Assembly: GCA_905214545.1 (NCBI GenBank)
Contig: CAJMMO010000004.1
Span: 4,653-68,652 of the forward strand
DNA from: an uncultured bacterium
GTDB taxonomy: Bacteria > Bacillota > Bacilli > Lactobacillales > Lactobacillaceae
Direction: 5' to 3'
DNA: 64,000 bases
The notes below the pieces were generated by a model. The model made no database searches and was not told where the DNA came from. It was given only the letters and a program-made list of their open reading frames with translations. This document shows positions 8,103 through 17,062 of the stretch, one piece after another. Numbering within the stretch: the stretch's first letter is position 1; each line of letters begins with the position of its first letter. A program made the translations under genes and the position numbers.

Positions 8103-10118
8103 TTAATCTTCGTCCTTTTCTCCTAATTCTGCTAAGGCTTCCTCTTCTGTCATCAAAGCGGTGCCCAGTTTTTGCGCCTTCGTGTACTTCGAGCCTGCGT
8201 CTGCACCGTAAATTACCAAGTCGGTCTTTTTCGACACAGAGCCCGTCACTTTAGCGCCCAGCGCAGTTAGCTTATCAGTAAACTCGCGCCGGGTAAAGTG
8301 GGCGAGCTTGCCGGTCAAAACCACGGTCTTGCCCTTGAAGTAGTTGTATTCTGCTTCCGGTGCGGCCTGGCCTAAATAAGTCATGTTCACGCCGCTTTGG
8401 GCGAGCTCGGCGATCAGCTTCTGCGCGCTGTCTTGGGCAAAATAGGCCGTCAGGCTGGCGGCGATGGTGTCGCCGATGGTGTTGATGGCTGCGATGTCTT
8501 CTTTTTTGGCGGCCATGAGCTTGTCCATCGTCTGAAAGCGCTGCGCGATTAAGGCAGCGGCTTTGGCTCCGACGTGGTCGATGCCTAAGCCTGTAATGAG
8601 CAGCTCGAGCGAGTTGCCCCGGCTGTTGTCGATGGCTGTCAAAAGGTTGCTGATGGCCTTGTCCTTAAAGTGCGGCAAGGTCGCCAGCTGGTCGCCTGTC
8701 AACCGGTAGAGGTCGGAGACGTCGTGGACCAAATCTTCTTTGATCAGCTGGCGCACGATCTTCGGCCCCAGCCCCATGATGTTCATGGCAGGCCGGGAGG
8801 CAAAGTGGGTGATGCGTTCTTCGACTTGGGCCGGGCAGGACGGGTTTAAGCAGCGCAGGGCCACTTCGCCTTCCAGGTGCTCTAGCGGCTGGCCGCAGGA
8901 CGGGCACTTGGTCGGAATTTCGTAAGGCTTGCTGTCAGCCGGCCGCTTGGCCAAGACGACTTGGGAAATTTCCGGGATGATGTCGCCGGCCTTGTGCAAG
9001 AGCACGGTGTCGCCGAGCCGGACGTCTTTTTGCTTGAGCAGGTCCGGGTTGTGCAAGACGGCGCGGGCAACCGTAGTCCCGGCTAATTGAACCGGGTCCA
9101 TGACGGCCGTCGGGGTGACGACGCCGGTGCGCCCGACCGTCCAGACGATGTCGCGGACGACGGTTTCTTCTTGCTGCGGCGGGAACTTGTAGGCAATCTC
9201 CCAGCGCGGGACTTTGACCGTGTGGCCCAAGTCCTGTTCAATCGCTAAGTCGTCGACTTTTAAGACGATGCCATCGATGCCGTAGGACAGGCTGTTGCGC
9301 TTGGCAGTGTATTCGTCGATAAAGGCGAAGATTTCGTCTAGGCTGCCCAGCTTGCGGCCGGTGTCATTGATGTGGAAGCCCATTTTTCCCATTTCCTGGA
9401 TCGCTTGGTGCTGGCTGGTGATATTGGCCGGCGGGTTAACCCAGGTGTAGATAAAGGTGCTGAGCTGGCGGTTTTTAGTGACGCGGGCATCGAGCTGGCG
9501 CAGAGAGCCGGCGGCCGCGTTGCGGGGGTTGGCAAAGACTGCCTCGCCGGCGGCGTCGCGTTGTTCGTTTAACTTGGCAAAGGCCGGCTTTTCCATGTAG
9601 CATTCGCCCCGCACCTCGCCGGTAAAGCCCGGCACGGTCTGCGGGATGTCGGCGATAAAGCGGGCGTTGGCCGTCACGTCTTCGCCGACTTGGCCGTTGC
9701 CGCGCGTTGACGCCTGGATTAGGCGACCGTTTTCATATTGCAGAGACAAAGACAGGCCGTCGATCTTGAGCTCGACGTTGTAGTCCACCGGGTGGCCGAC
9801 GAGCTGGCGCATGCGGCTGTCGAATTCCTTCAACTCGTCTTTTGAAAAGACGTCGCCCATCGAAAGCATCGGGATCGGGTGGGCCACTTTGGCCAGGCCG
9901 CTTTTGATGCTGCCGCCGACCCGCTGGGTGATGGAGTCCGGCGTCACCAGCTGCGGGAAGGCTGCTTCCAGCTGCTGCAGGCGCGCGTAGGCTTTGTCGT
10001 AAACATTGTCTTCAACTTGCGGCGCGTCGCTTGTGTAATAAGCGGCCGCCCACTGGTCCAGCTGGGTGCGCAGCTTAGCTACCTCTGCTTTTGCTTGTTC
10101 CAAAGTTAACTCTGCCAT
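8103..10118 (-). CDS. ligA: NAD-dependent DNA ligase
   Basis: 671 residues, full length. Domains in order: N-terminal Ia domain, adenylation domain with the AMP-accepting Lys118 in ELKIDG, OB fold, a four-cysteine zinc finger (CPSCGQPL then CLNPSCPAQ), helix-hairpin-helix repeats, and a C-terminal BRCT domain starting near YFKGKTVVLTGKL. It seals nicks in replication and repair using NAD+. It lies 24 bases downstream of pcrA, with camS two bases behind. Confidence 0.97.
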   Translation of the reverse strand: MAELTLEQAKAEVAKLRTQLDQWAAAYYTSDAPQVEDNVYDKAYARLQQLEAAFPQLVTPDSITQRVGGSIKSGLAKVAHPIPMLSMGDVFSKDELKEFDSRMRQLVGHPVDYNVELKIDGLSLSLQYENGRLIQASTRGNGQVGEDVTANARFIADIPQTVPGFTGEVRGECYMEKPAFAKLNEQRDAAGEAVFANPRNAAAGSLRQLDARVTKNRQLSTFIYTWVNPPANITSQHQAIQEMGKMGFHINDTGRKLGSLDEIFAFIDEYTAKRNSLSYGIDGIVLKVDDLAIEQDLGHTVKVPRWEIAYKFPPQQEETVVRDIVWTVGRTGVVTPTAVMDPVQLAGTTVARAVLHNPDLLKQKDVRLGDTVLLHKAGDIIPEISQVVLAKRPADSKPYEIPTKCPSCGQPLEHLEGEVALRCLNPSCPAQVEERITHFASRPAMNIMGLGPKIVRQLIKEDLVHDVSDLYRLTGDQLATLPHFKDKAISNLLTAIDNSRGNSLELLITGLGIDHVGAKAAALIAQRFQTMDKLMAAKKEDIAAINTIGDTIAASLTAYFAQDSAQKLIAELAQSGVNMTYLGQAAPEAEYNYFKGKTVVLTGKLAHFTRREFTDKLTALGAKVTGSVSKKTDLVIYGADAGSKYTKAQKLGTALMTEEEALAELGEKDED

Positions 10119-10142
10119 GACTGCACTTCCTTTTGCTGACTA

Positions 10143-12389
10143 TTATAACTTTTTAATCGGGGCAAAGGCGGCCAGAAGGCGCTTGACCCCAATTTTGAAG
10201 GCGATGTCGAGCTCCATGTTTTCGCCGCTGCCAGTGACTTTGGTGACGATGCCCAGGCCCCAGGCCTTGTGCTGGACCTTGTCGCCGACTTGCCAGCTTT
10301 CTTTTTCGGCGCCGACGGCACCGGCAGCCTTTGCGGCGCGGTAAGTCTGGTGGAAGGCCGGGCGCTTCGGTTTGACAGTCGGCTTGTCGAACGGGTAGGT
10401 CTTGGCCGGTCCGGCATAGATGCTCTGGCTTTTTTCTTCGGAAAGGTCCTGGTCGTCGATTTCAGTGACAAAACGCGACAGCTCGTTGTTTTGCGGGCGT
10501 CCGTATAGCATGCGGCTGTAAGCTGAAGTCAGGTAGAGCTCGCGTTGGGCCCGGGTGATGCCTACATAAGCCAGGCGGCGTTCTTCGGCCAGTTCGTCCG
10601 GGTCATCACTAGCACGAGACAATGGGAATATTCCTTCTTCCATGCCAATCATAAAGACAACAGGGAATTCCAAGCCTTTGGCCGCGTGCAAGGTCATCAG
10701 GGTGACAACATCGTCGTTATCCCCTAATTCATCTTGATCTGAAAACAGTGAAATCTCTGCTAAAAAGTCACCAACACCTGCATCTTCATCACCTTTGTGG
10801 TCTTCATCGTATTGCTTAGTTACCGATAAAAATTCATCCAGGTTATCTAATTTTGTATCGATTGTAATCTTATCTGGGCCCTTCGCTGAAGCACTACTAT
10901 TTTTTAGAGCATCGATGTATCCAAAGTCTTTTAAGACTTGCTGGGTTAAGTCCGTTACGCTAGCATCTGCAGACTTAGAAATCAGGTCAACCCAAGTAGC
11001 CCCGAACTTCTCCATGCTTTTAACTGCTTTTCCGCTCACAGTCGACGATTTGGACTCTTGCAGGGCCTGCGGCAGCGGGTAGTGCATTTCTTGGGCAAAG
11101 TTCAAAATTTTGTTAAAAGAAACTGCACCTATTCCGCGCTTAGGCTCGTTTATTATTCGGTTTAAACTGACAGCATCAGACGGATTGGCGATGATCTTCA
11201 GATAAGCCATAACGTCGCGGATTTCCTGACGTTCGTAGAAACGCACACCCCCAACAATCTTTACCCCAATCTTTGCATGATTAAATTCTTCTTCAATTAC
11301 ACGAGACTGAGCGTTGGTCCGGTATAAGACGGCAAAATCGCTGTATTTACGCTTGCCGTCCTTCATTTCTTCTTGGACCTTTTTAATGATGTAGTGGGCT
11401 TCGTCGCGCTCGTTAGCAGCAGTATAATGAACGACTTTTTTGCCGTCACCGGCATCGGTCCACAATTCCTTTTTTGCATGGTCCGGGTTGTTCTTAATAA
11501 CTGCGTTGGCAGCCTTTAAGATGTGACCGGTTGAGCGGTAGTTTTGCTCGAGCTTGATGATCTTGGCATTTTCAAAATCTTTTTTAAAGTTGCGGATGTT
11601 TTCAATGTTGGCGCCGCGCCAGCCGTAGATCGACTGGTCGGCATCCCCGACCACGCAGATGTTGTGCCACTTGCCCGACAGCAGGCGGCAGAGCTGGTAT
11701 TGGGCGTCGTTTGTGTCCTGGTACTCGTCGGCCGAGATGTAGTGGAAACGCTCCTGGTAGTAGGCCAGCACGTCTTCGTTTTCATGAAAAAGCTTGAGCG
11801 TCTGCATAATCAGGTCGTCGAAGTCCATATTTTGATCGGCCTTGAGGCGGCGCTGGTACTCCGTGTAGACCTGGGCCACGACCTTGTCAAAAGGCTGCTT
11901 GGCCTTTTCGGCAAAGTCCTGCGGCGTCTGCAAGGCGTTCTTAGCGTTTGAGATCCGGCTTAAAATTGCTCTGGGATTATAACGTTTTGGGTCAATGTTT
12001 AAATCTTTGGCAATGTGTTTGACGAGCGTTTTTTGCTCAGACGAGCCCGCAATCGTAAAGTTTTCGGAATAGCCGATCCGAGTGCCGTAGCGGCGCAAGA
12101 TCCGCACGCAGAGCGCGTGGAAAGTCGACAGCCACATGCCTTGGGCTTCGGCGCCTAACAGCGCGCGCACCCGCTGGCGCATTTCGCTTGCGGCCTTGTT
12201 GGTAAAGGTGATCGCCAGGATCTGCCAGCCGGGCACGTTTTTTTCTTCAACCAAATAAGCAATCCGGCGTGTCAAAACCCGGGTCTTGCCGCTGCCTGCG
12301 CCGGCGACGACCAAAAGCGGGCCTTCCGTGGTCTGGACTGCCTTTTTTTGCTGGGGGTTCAATCCTGCTAAAATTGCTTCTTCACTCAT
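10143..12389 (-). CDS. pcrA: ATP-dependent DNA helicase PcrA/UvrD
   Basis: 748 residues of helicase superfamily 1. Walker A is GAGSGKT at 30-36, motif II is DEYQDTN, and VVGDADQSIYGWRGA and LEQNYRST (motifs III and IV) follow in order; the C-terminus holds the tudor-like region KVQHKAWGLGIVTKV. PcrA unwinds DNA 3'-5' in repair and in rolling-circle replication of plasmids. It heads the pcrA-ligA-camS-gatCAB-dgkB series. Confidence 0.97.
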   Translation of the reverse strand: MSEEAILAGLNPQQKKAVQTTEGPLLVVAGAGSGKTRVLTRRIAYLVEEKNVPGWQILAITFTNKAASEMRQRVRALLGAEAQGMWLSTFHALCVRILRRYGTRIGYSENFTIAGSSEQKTLVKHIAKDLNIDPKRYNPRAILSRISNAKNALQTPQDFAEKAKQPFDKVVAQVYTEYQRRLKADQNMDFDDLIMQTLKLFHENEDVLAYYQERFHYISADEYQDTNDAQYQLCRLLSGKWHNICVVGDADQSIYGWRGANIENIRNFKKDFENAKIIKLEQNYRSTGHILKAANAVIKNNPDHAKKELWTDAGDGKKVVHYTAANERDEAHYIIKKVQEEMKDGKRKYSDFAVLYRTNAQSRVIEEEFNHAKIGVKIVGGVRFYERQEIRDVMAYLKIIANPSDAVSLNRIINEPKRGIGAVSFNKILNFAQEMHYPLPQALQESKSSTVSGKAVKSMEKFGATWVDLISKSADASVTDLTQQVLKDFGYIDALKNSSASAKGPDKITIDTKLDNLDEFLSVTKQYDEDHKGDEDAGVGDFLAEISLFSDQDELGDNDDVVTLMTLHAAKGLEFPVVFMIGMEEGIFPLSRASDDPDELAEERRLAYVGITRAQRELYLTSAYSRMLYGRPQNNELSRFVTEIDDQDLSEEKSQSIYAGPAKTYPFDKPTVKPKRPAFHQTYRAAKAAGAVGAEKESWQVGDKVQHKAWGLGIVTKVTGSGENMELDIAFKIGVKRLLAAFAPIKKL

Positions 12390-12401
12390 TGCATTGCCTT
12401 T

Positions 12402-13022
12402 CTAGTTGTCGTATTTGTCTAAATGATATTGCTCAATTAAATCAATCAGCTTGGCCGGGTAGTTGGGATCGGTAGCATAGCCGTCCCGGTACAAAGCCTG
12501 GGCCTGCTGGCGCCAGGTCTTGGCCTGCAGCACGTGCTGGTACTGGCTGCGGTTCCAGCTGGTGCCGTTGGCCAGCAGCTGGGCGTGGGCCTGAATAGCC
12601 GAGCTGTATGAATCGTAGACCTGGAAGCGGCCGGTCACTTCGACCCAGCGGCCGTTTTCGTATTCCTTAGTCGAAAGCAGCTTGGTCGTGTTGGGGTCGC
12701 TGCCCTTCACGCCGAACAGGTTGTTGTATTGGCGCGCCAGCGCACTTTGACCGTAGTTGCTTTCCAGGCAGGCCTGCGCGATGGTCACGCTGGGAAAAAG
12801 GCCGTAGGGCTTGGCGGCTTTTTGGGCCAGCGGCGCCACGGTCTTAATGAAGTTTTCACGGCTGCGCAAGGCAGCTTCTTTTTGTTCCTGCTCTTGGCGC
12901 AGCAAAGCCTCGTTAGCCGCATAGCGGCGGTAGTAGAGCCCGCCGGCCAGCAGGATAATCAAGGCCAGCCCGGCGGCAAAAACACGTACGAGGTTGAACT
13001 CACTGTTTTTCTTCTTTGTCAT
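12402..13022 (-). CDS. Membrane-anchored glucosaminidase (FlgJ/LytG-like)
   Basis: 206 residues. A membrane helix at about 11-31 is followed by a short coiled linker rich in E and Q (40-55), then a glucosaminidase domain with the catalytic Glu87 in CLESNYGQS and the NNLFGVKGS segment. Such enzymes cut glycan strands of peptidoglycan outside the membrane. The end lies 12 bases from the pcrA start, so the two are likely co-transcribed. No cell-wall-binding repeat is present. Confidence 0.85.
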   Translation of the reverse strand: MTKKKNSEFNLVRVFAAGLALIILLAGGLYYRRYAANEALLRQEQEQKEAALRSRENFIKTVAPLAQKAAKPYGLFPSVTIAQACLESNYGQSALARQYNNLFGVKGSDPNTTKLLSTKEYENGRWVEVTGRFQVYDSYSSAIQAHAQLLANGTSWNRSQYQHVLQAKTWRQQAQALYRDGYATDPNYPAKLIDLIEQYHLDKYDN

Positions 13023-13037
13023 ACGCTCAGTTCTTTT

Positions 13038-13640
13038 TTAAAAATGGGCCCGTGCGTACTTTAAAAGCGGCACGGTGATGAGAGGCGTCACGATGGCCGT
13101 AAAGATCGCCTCGCTGATGCCGTTCACGCCTAAGGCAACCAGCAAGATTAAAATCAACGGGTTGTTCTGGTTCACATGGCCTAAGTGTGCGGTCAAAGCA
13201 GCCGGGTTGTGCATAAAGACCAGGCTGGCAAAAAGGATGACCAGCAAAGTGTTCGTCGCCGATGCGGTCAGCCCGCCCAAGGCACTGTGCCAAGCGGTCC
13301 CTGCGGCTTTTTTCGGGTGAAAGAGCCCTGCAAACAGGCCGGCAAACCAGCGCGGCAAGATCGCGATCAGCGGGTTTTGGAACAAAAGCAGGCTGGCCGG
13401 GTCAGCGGGCTGGGTGTAAGCCACGATCAGGCTTAAAATCCCCCAAGTCAGGCCAAAAAACCCGCCGGCTTTTGGACCCATCAAAACACCGTAGACTGCA
13501 ACCGTCAACGGGATGGTCGTAATGGCCGGCAGGCCTGGCAGGATATAGAGATAGCCCACGTTCGGGACAAAGGACTGCAGCAGCAGCAAAGCGGTAAAAA
13601 TCGCAGTAATTGTCAACGACTGGGTTTTGTTATGCACCAT
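13038..13640 (-). CDS. ECF transporter substrate-binding (S) component, possibly pantothenate
   Basis: 200 residues with five to six hydrophobic helices. The N-terminal LTITAIFTALLLLQSFVP and the central LPRWFAGLFAGLFH are typical of ECF S components, which capture a vitamin and dock onto the shared EcfAA'T module. The segment with FQNPLIAILPR resembles PanT-type S components, so pantothenate is my best guess, from recall of the family only. It lies 15 bases upstream of the glucosaminidase gene. The energising module is not in this window. Confidence 0.7.
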   Translation of the reverse strand: MVHNKTQSLTITAIFTALLLLQSFVPNVGYLYILPGLPAITTIPLTVAVYGVLMGPKAGGFFGLTWGILSLIVAYTQPADPASLLLFQNPLIAILPRWFAGLFAGLFHPKKAAGTAWHSALGGLTASATNTLLVILFASLVFMHNPAALTAHLGHVNQNNPLILILLVALGVNGISEAIFTAIVTPLITVPLLKYARAHF

Positions 13641-13665
13641 CTAAGACTCCCTTACTAGCAAAAAA

Positions 13666-13684
13666 GCCGCCTCGAAGAGGCGAC
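13666..13684 (-). terminator. Terminator downstream of tRNA-Leu
   Basis: GCCGCCTC and GAGGCGAC pair across GAA. On the minus strand six T follow, 16 bases beyond the tRNA 3' end. Confidence 0.85.
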
Positions 13685-13699
13685 TTGTATTGTGAACTA

Positions 13700-13785
13700 T
13701 GCGGGCAAGAAGACTCGAACTTCCACGGTCTAAAATCGACCACAAGATCCTTAGTCTTGCGCGTCTACCATTCCGCCATGCCCGC
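13700..13785 (-). tRNA. tRNA-Leu (anticodon TAA)
   Basis: 86 bases on the minus strand. Acceptor GCGGGCA pairs with TGCCCGC, the anticodon stem CAAGA/TCTTG encloses CTAAGGA, and a long variable arm and a T-arm with TTCGAGT follow. The long variable arm fits a leucine tRNA reading UUA. CCA is not encoded. Confidence 0.95.
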
Positions 13786-13813
13786 GGTACCCAATTATCT
13801 TAGCAAAAATAAT

Positions 13814-14266
13814 CTAATTAGGCAAGGATAGTTCTAATCTTCCGCGGCACTTGCCGCAGACAAAGCGGCGGGTGTTCAGCCGGCGCTGGCGCAGGTAGAC
13901 ACAGCCGCAATTAGTGCAGACATAGCGGTAGCGGAACTGGCGCGGCAGAGCCGGCGCGTAGCGCAGCCCGCCGACGCGGGCCAGCAGCACTTTGAAGTCG
14001 CGGTCGCGGTGGCGGAAGCCCCGGCCGGCCAAGTGCAGGTGGTAGTGGCACAGTTCGTGTTTGATGATGCCAAGCAAAGCTGATTGGTTATTGAGGTAAC
14101 GGTAGTTGAATTCGATGTTGTGGCTGTCCAGCAGGTAGCGGCCCCCGGTCGTCCGCAGCCTTTTATTGACCAAGGCCTGGTGGCGAAAAGGCCGGTGGAA
14201 GCTTTGCAGCGAAACTTTTTCAACTAAAGCCTGGAGGTCAGCGGCTGTTAGGCGTTCTTGCTCCAT
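13814..14266 (-). CDS. SprT-like zinc metalloprotease family protein
   Basis: 150 residues with HELCH at 70-74 (the HExxH zinc-protease motif) and a C-terminal zinc ribbon made by CTNCGC and CGKCRG. This is the layout of SprT/YdcK family proteins; eukaryotic relatives such as Spartan cut DNA-crosslinked proteins, but the bacterial role is unsettled. Its start overlaps the end of the P-type ATPase gene by 19 bases, so the two are probably translated from one message under the same riboswitch. Confidence 0.85.
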   Translation of the reverse strand: MEQERLTAADLQALVEKVSLQSFHRPFRHQALVNKRLRTTGGRYLLDSHNIEFNYRYLNNQSALLGIIKHELCHYHLHLAGRGFRHRDRDFKVLLARVGGLRYAPALPRQFRYRYVCTNCGCVYLRQRRLNTRRFVCGKCRGRLELSLPN

Positions 14267-16911
14267 TTGCGCTGGCAGGCTTTCACGATCTCAACGACAG
14301 CCACTAAGATGACGCCGCTGGCTAAGACAAACAGCCATTGGGTCAAGTTCAGCTCGGTGACGTCGAACAGTTTGGTCAAAAACGGCAGCTCGACGGCAGC
14401 CATGACTGCGGCCGAAATCAGGATGGCCCAGTTGAACCAGCGGTTTCTGAAGGCGTTGTCGCTGAACAGCGAAGCGTGGATGCTCTTGGAGTTGAAAGCG
14501 TGGAAGAGCTGGATCAGGCCTAACGACAAGAAGGCCATGGTCAAGGCATCCCCGTGCTGCAAGGCAGTTGAAGCATGCGGGCTCGTGGCCAGGCCGATGC
14601 CGTAGGTCGTCAAGACCAAGACGCTTTCCAAGATCCCCTGGTAGATGATGGACGTGGACACGCCGCCGGAGAAGAAGTTGGACTTGCGCCCGCGCGGCTT
14701 GTGGTTCATGATGCCCTTTTCCACCGGTTCGACGCCTAAGGCAATCGCTGGCAGGGTGTCGGTTACTAAATTAATCCACAACAGCTGCACTGGGGCCAAG
14801 ATGTCCCAGCCAAACAGGGTCATGAGAAAGACGGTCAAGACTTCGCCGACGTTGCAGCTCATCAGGTACAAGATGGCCTTTTGGATGTTGGCAAAGACCT
14901 TGCGGCCTTCTTTGACGGCCGCCACGATGGTGGCAAAGTTGTCGTCGGCCAAGATCATGTCGGAAGCGCCTTTTGACACTTCGGTCCCGGTGATGCCCAT
15001 GCCGACGCCGATGTCGGCCTGCTTCAAGCTCGGCGCGTCGTTGACGCCGTCGCCCGTCATCGCCACGATCTTGCCGTTGGCCTGCCAAGCCTTGACGATT
15101 CTAACCTTGTGTTCAGGAGACACGCGGGCGTAGACCGAGTACTTGGCCACGTTGGCCTGCAGCCAGTCGTCTGACAGCTGGTCGAGCTCGGCACCGGTGA
15201 TGACGGAATCGTGGTCGTCCGGGTCGATGATGCCCAGCCGGCCGGCGATGGCTTGCGCAGTCGTCTGGTGGTCGCCGGTGATCATGATGGTTCTGATGCC
15301 GGCGCTCTTAGCTTCGGCAATGGCGGCCTTGGCCTCCGGCCGCTCTGGGTCGATCATGCCGACTAAGCCGGCGAAGACCAGCTCGCTTTCGACGTTTTCG
15401 CTCTTAGCCTTGGCAAAAAGGCTGTCGACTTTTTTGTAAGCTAAACCTAAGACACGCAGGGCTTGTTGGGCCATGTCGTCGTTGGCTTCCAAAACAGCTT
15501 TCTTATCTTGGTCGGTAATGGCGCGGACCTGGCCGTTTTCCTCAATCCGGGTACAACGGTCTAAAAGCAGGTCGGGCGCACCCTTGACGGCAACCAGGTA
15601 GTCGTCGCCGTCTAAGTTGACCGTACTCATGAGCTTTCTTTCCGAGTCAAAGGCCACTTCCTGGACCCGTTTTTTCTGGACCAAGAGCTTGTCGACGTCG
15701 ACATTTTTGTCAAAAGCAAATTGGATCAAGGCCGTCTCGGTCGGGTCGCCTAACAGTTTGCCGCCCTGCTCGATCTTGGTGTCGTTAGCCAAGACCATGG
15801 ACAGCATGGCCGGCGCGTGGGCCGACATCTCCTGGCTGGCCGGGTGGAACTTGCCGTCGTAGTAGAGCTGTTCGACGGTCATTCTGTTTTGGGTCAAGGT
15901 CCCGGTCTTGTCGGAAGCGATGACGTCGGTGGCACCTAAGGTTTCAACGGCCGGCAGCTTGCGGACAATCGCGTTGTGCTTGGCCATCCGCTGGGTGCCC
16001 AAGGCCAAGATAATGGTGACGATGGCCGGCAGCCCTTCCGGAATGGCGGCCACGGCTAAGGAAACCGCCGTCAGGAACATGTTCATGACCAGCTTGTTCA
16101 GCGGCTGGTGCTGCGGGTTTAAAAAGACCCCGATGGCAAAGACCAGCACGCAGACGGCCAAGACCAGAATGGTTAAGACCTTGCCCAAGTGGTTCAGGTT
16201 CTGCTTCAAAGGCGTGTCGGTGCTGTCGGTCCGGTTCAGCATCTTGGCAATCTGGCCGACCTGGGTCTGCATCCCCGTCGCCACGACCACGCCTTCGCCG
16301 CGGCCGTAGGTGACGTTTGTCGATGAAAAGGCCATGTTCTTGCGTTCGGCAAGCGGCACGTCGCCGGTCAAAACGTCCTGGTTTTTATTGACAGGCACGG
16401 ACTCGCCGGTCAAGGCCGCTTCTTCGATCTGCAGGTTTTTAGCAGTGCTCAGCCGCAAGTCGGCAGGCACGACGTCGCCGGCTTCGAGCAAGACCAAGTC
16501 GCCGACGACCAGCTCGGTGCTGGGCACCTCCATGATCGCGTTGTCGCGGAGCACCCGCGCCGTCGGCGTGGCCATCTTCTGCAGGGCTTCGATCGCGGCT
16601 TCTGAACGCGCTTCCTGGACCAAGCCCAAGACCGCGTTTAAGACAACCACCACCAAGATGATGGCGGCGTCGGCCCACTCGTTAGCCACAAAGCCGGACA
16701 GCAAGGCGGCGACCAGCAGGATTATGATCATCAAGTCCTTGAACTGGTCGAAGAACTTGCCCAGCAGGCTCTTTTTCTTGCCCTGCTGCAGCTCGTTGGG
16801 ACCGTCTTTGGCCAGCCGGGCAGCGGCTTCTTCATGGCTCAACCCCGCCCGGCTGGTGTGCAGGTTGCCCAGCAGCTCGGGGATGGGGGTTTCATAAGAC
16901 TTTTTTTCCAT
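14248..16911 (-). CDS. Cation-exporting P-type ATPase, Ca2+/Mn2+ type
   Basis: 887 residues, full length. The phosphorylated Asp334 is in SDKTGTLTQNRM; TGES lies at 168-171 and PEGL at 291-294, in the membrane helix that binds the ion in P2A pumps; GDGVND follows later. About ten membrane helices. By sequence it resembles SERCA-type calcium pumps. However, the leader carries a yybP-ykoY-type riboswitch, and in Lactococcus such a riboswitch controls the related pump YoaB, shown to be a manganese exporter. Mn2+ export is therefore at least as likely as Ca2+ export. Ribosome binding site AAAGGAG. Confidence 0.9.
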   Translation of the reverse strand: MEKKSYETPIPELLGNLHTSRAGLSHEEAAARLAKDGPNELQQGKKKSLLGKFFDQFKDLMIIILLVAALLSGFVANEWADAAIILVVVVLNAVLGLVQEARSEAAIEALQKMATPTARVLRDNAIMEVPSTELVVGDLVLLEAGDVVPADLRLSTAKNLQIEEAALTGESVPVNKNQDVLTGDVPLAERKNMAFSSTNVTYGRGEGVVVATGMQTQVGQIAKMLNRTDSTDTPLKQNLNHLGKVLTILVLAVCVLVFAIGVFLNPQHQPLNKLVMNMFLTAVSLAVAAIPEGLPAIVTIILALGTQRMAKHNAIVRKLPAVETLGATDVIASDKTGTLTQNRMTVEQLYYDGKFHPASQEMSAHAPAMLSMVLANDTKIEQGGKLLGDPTETALIQFAFDKNVDVDKLLVQKKRVQEVAFDSERKLMSTVNLDGDDYLVAVKGAPDLLLDRCTRIEENGQVRAITDQDKKAVLEANDDMAQQALRVLGLAYKKVDSLFAKAKSENVESELVFAGLVGMIDPERPEAKAAIAEAKSAGIRTIMITGDHQTTAQAIAGRLGIIDPDDHDSVITGAELDQLSDDWLQANVAKYSVYARVSPEHKVRIVKAWQANGKIVAMTGDGVNDAPSLKQADIGVGMGITGTEVSKGASDMILADDNFATIVAAVKEGRKVFANIQKAILYLMSCNVGEVLTVFLMTLFGWDILAPVQLLWINLVTDTLPAIALGVEPVEKGIMNHKPRGRKSNFFSGGVSTSIIYQGILESVLVLTTYGIGLATSPHASTALQHGDALTMAFLSLGLIQLFHAFNSKSIHASLFSDNAFRNRWFNWAILISAAVMAAVELPFLTKLFDVTELNLTQWLFVLASGVILVAVVEIVKACQRKWSKNA

Positions 16912-16934
16912 GCTCCATACTCCTTTTTTTCAAC

Positions 16935-17043
16935 AAAAAAGACTTATGCCTTGGCATAAGTCTCACGAATTAAGGCAAAACCAGGGTTATTTCCCGATTG
17001 GTGGCCTTGCCGCAATTTAAAATTGCTGTTACTCCCTTATGGG
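16935..17043 (-). promoter_or_regulatory. yybP-ykoY (Mn2+) riboswitch leader of the P-type ATPase
   Basis: Read on the minus strand, a TATAAT -10 is followed by CATAAGGGAGTA (17041-17030), a hairpin region with GCAATTTTAAATTGC, and then AATTCGTGAGACTTATGCC. CATAAG at the start pairs with CTTATG (16960-16955) to close stem P1. The same CTTATGCC is also the left arm of a terminator (16941-16962) ending in six T. Stabilised P1 would block the terminator, so the switch would turn expression on. The GGGAGTA box, the closing stem and the overlapping terminator match the yybP-ykoY class. Confidence 0.8.
16941..16962 (-). terminator. Riboswitch-controlled terminator
   Basis: GACTTATGCC and GGCATAAGTC form a perfect 10-bp stem with a two-base loop and six T on the minus strand. 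It lies between the riboswitch and the ATPase ribosome binding site and competes with stem P1. Confidence 0.85.
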
Positions 17044-17062
17044 ATTTATTATAGCAAATCAT

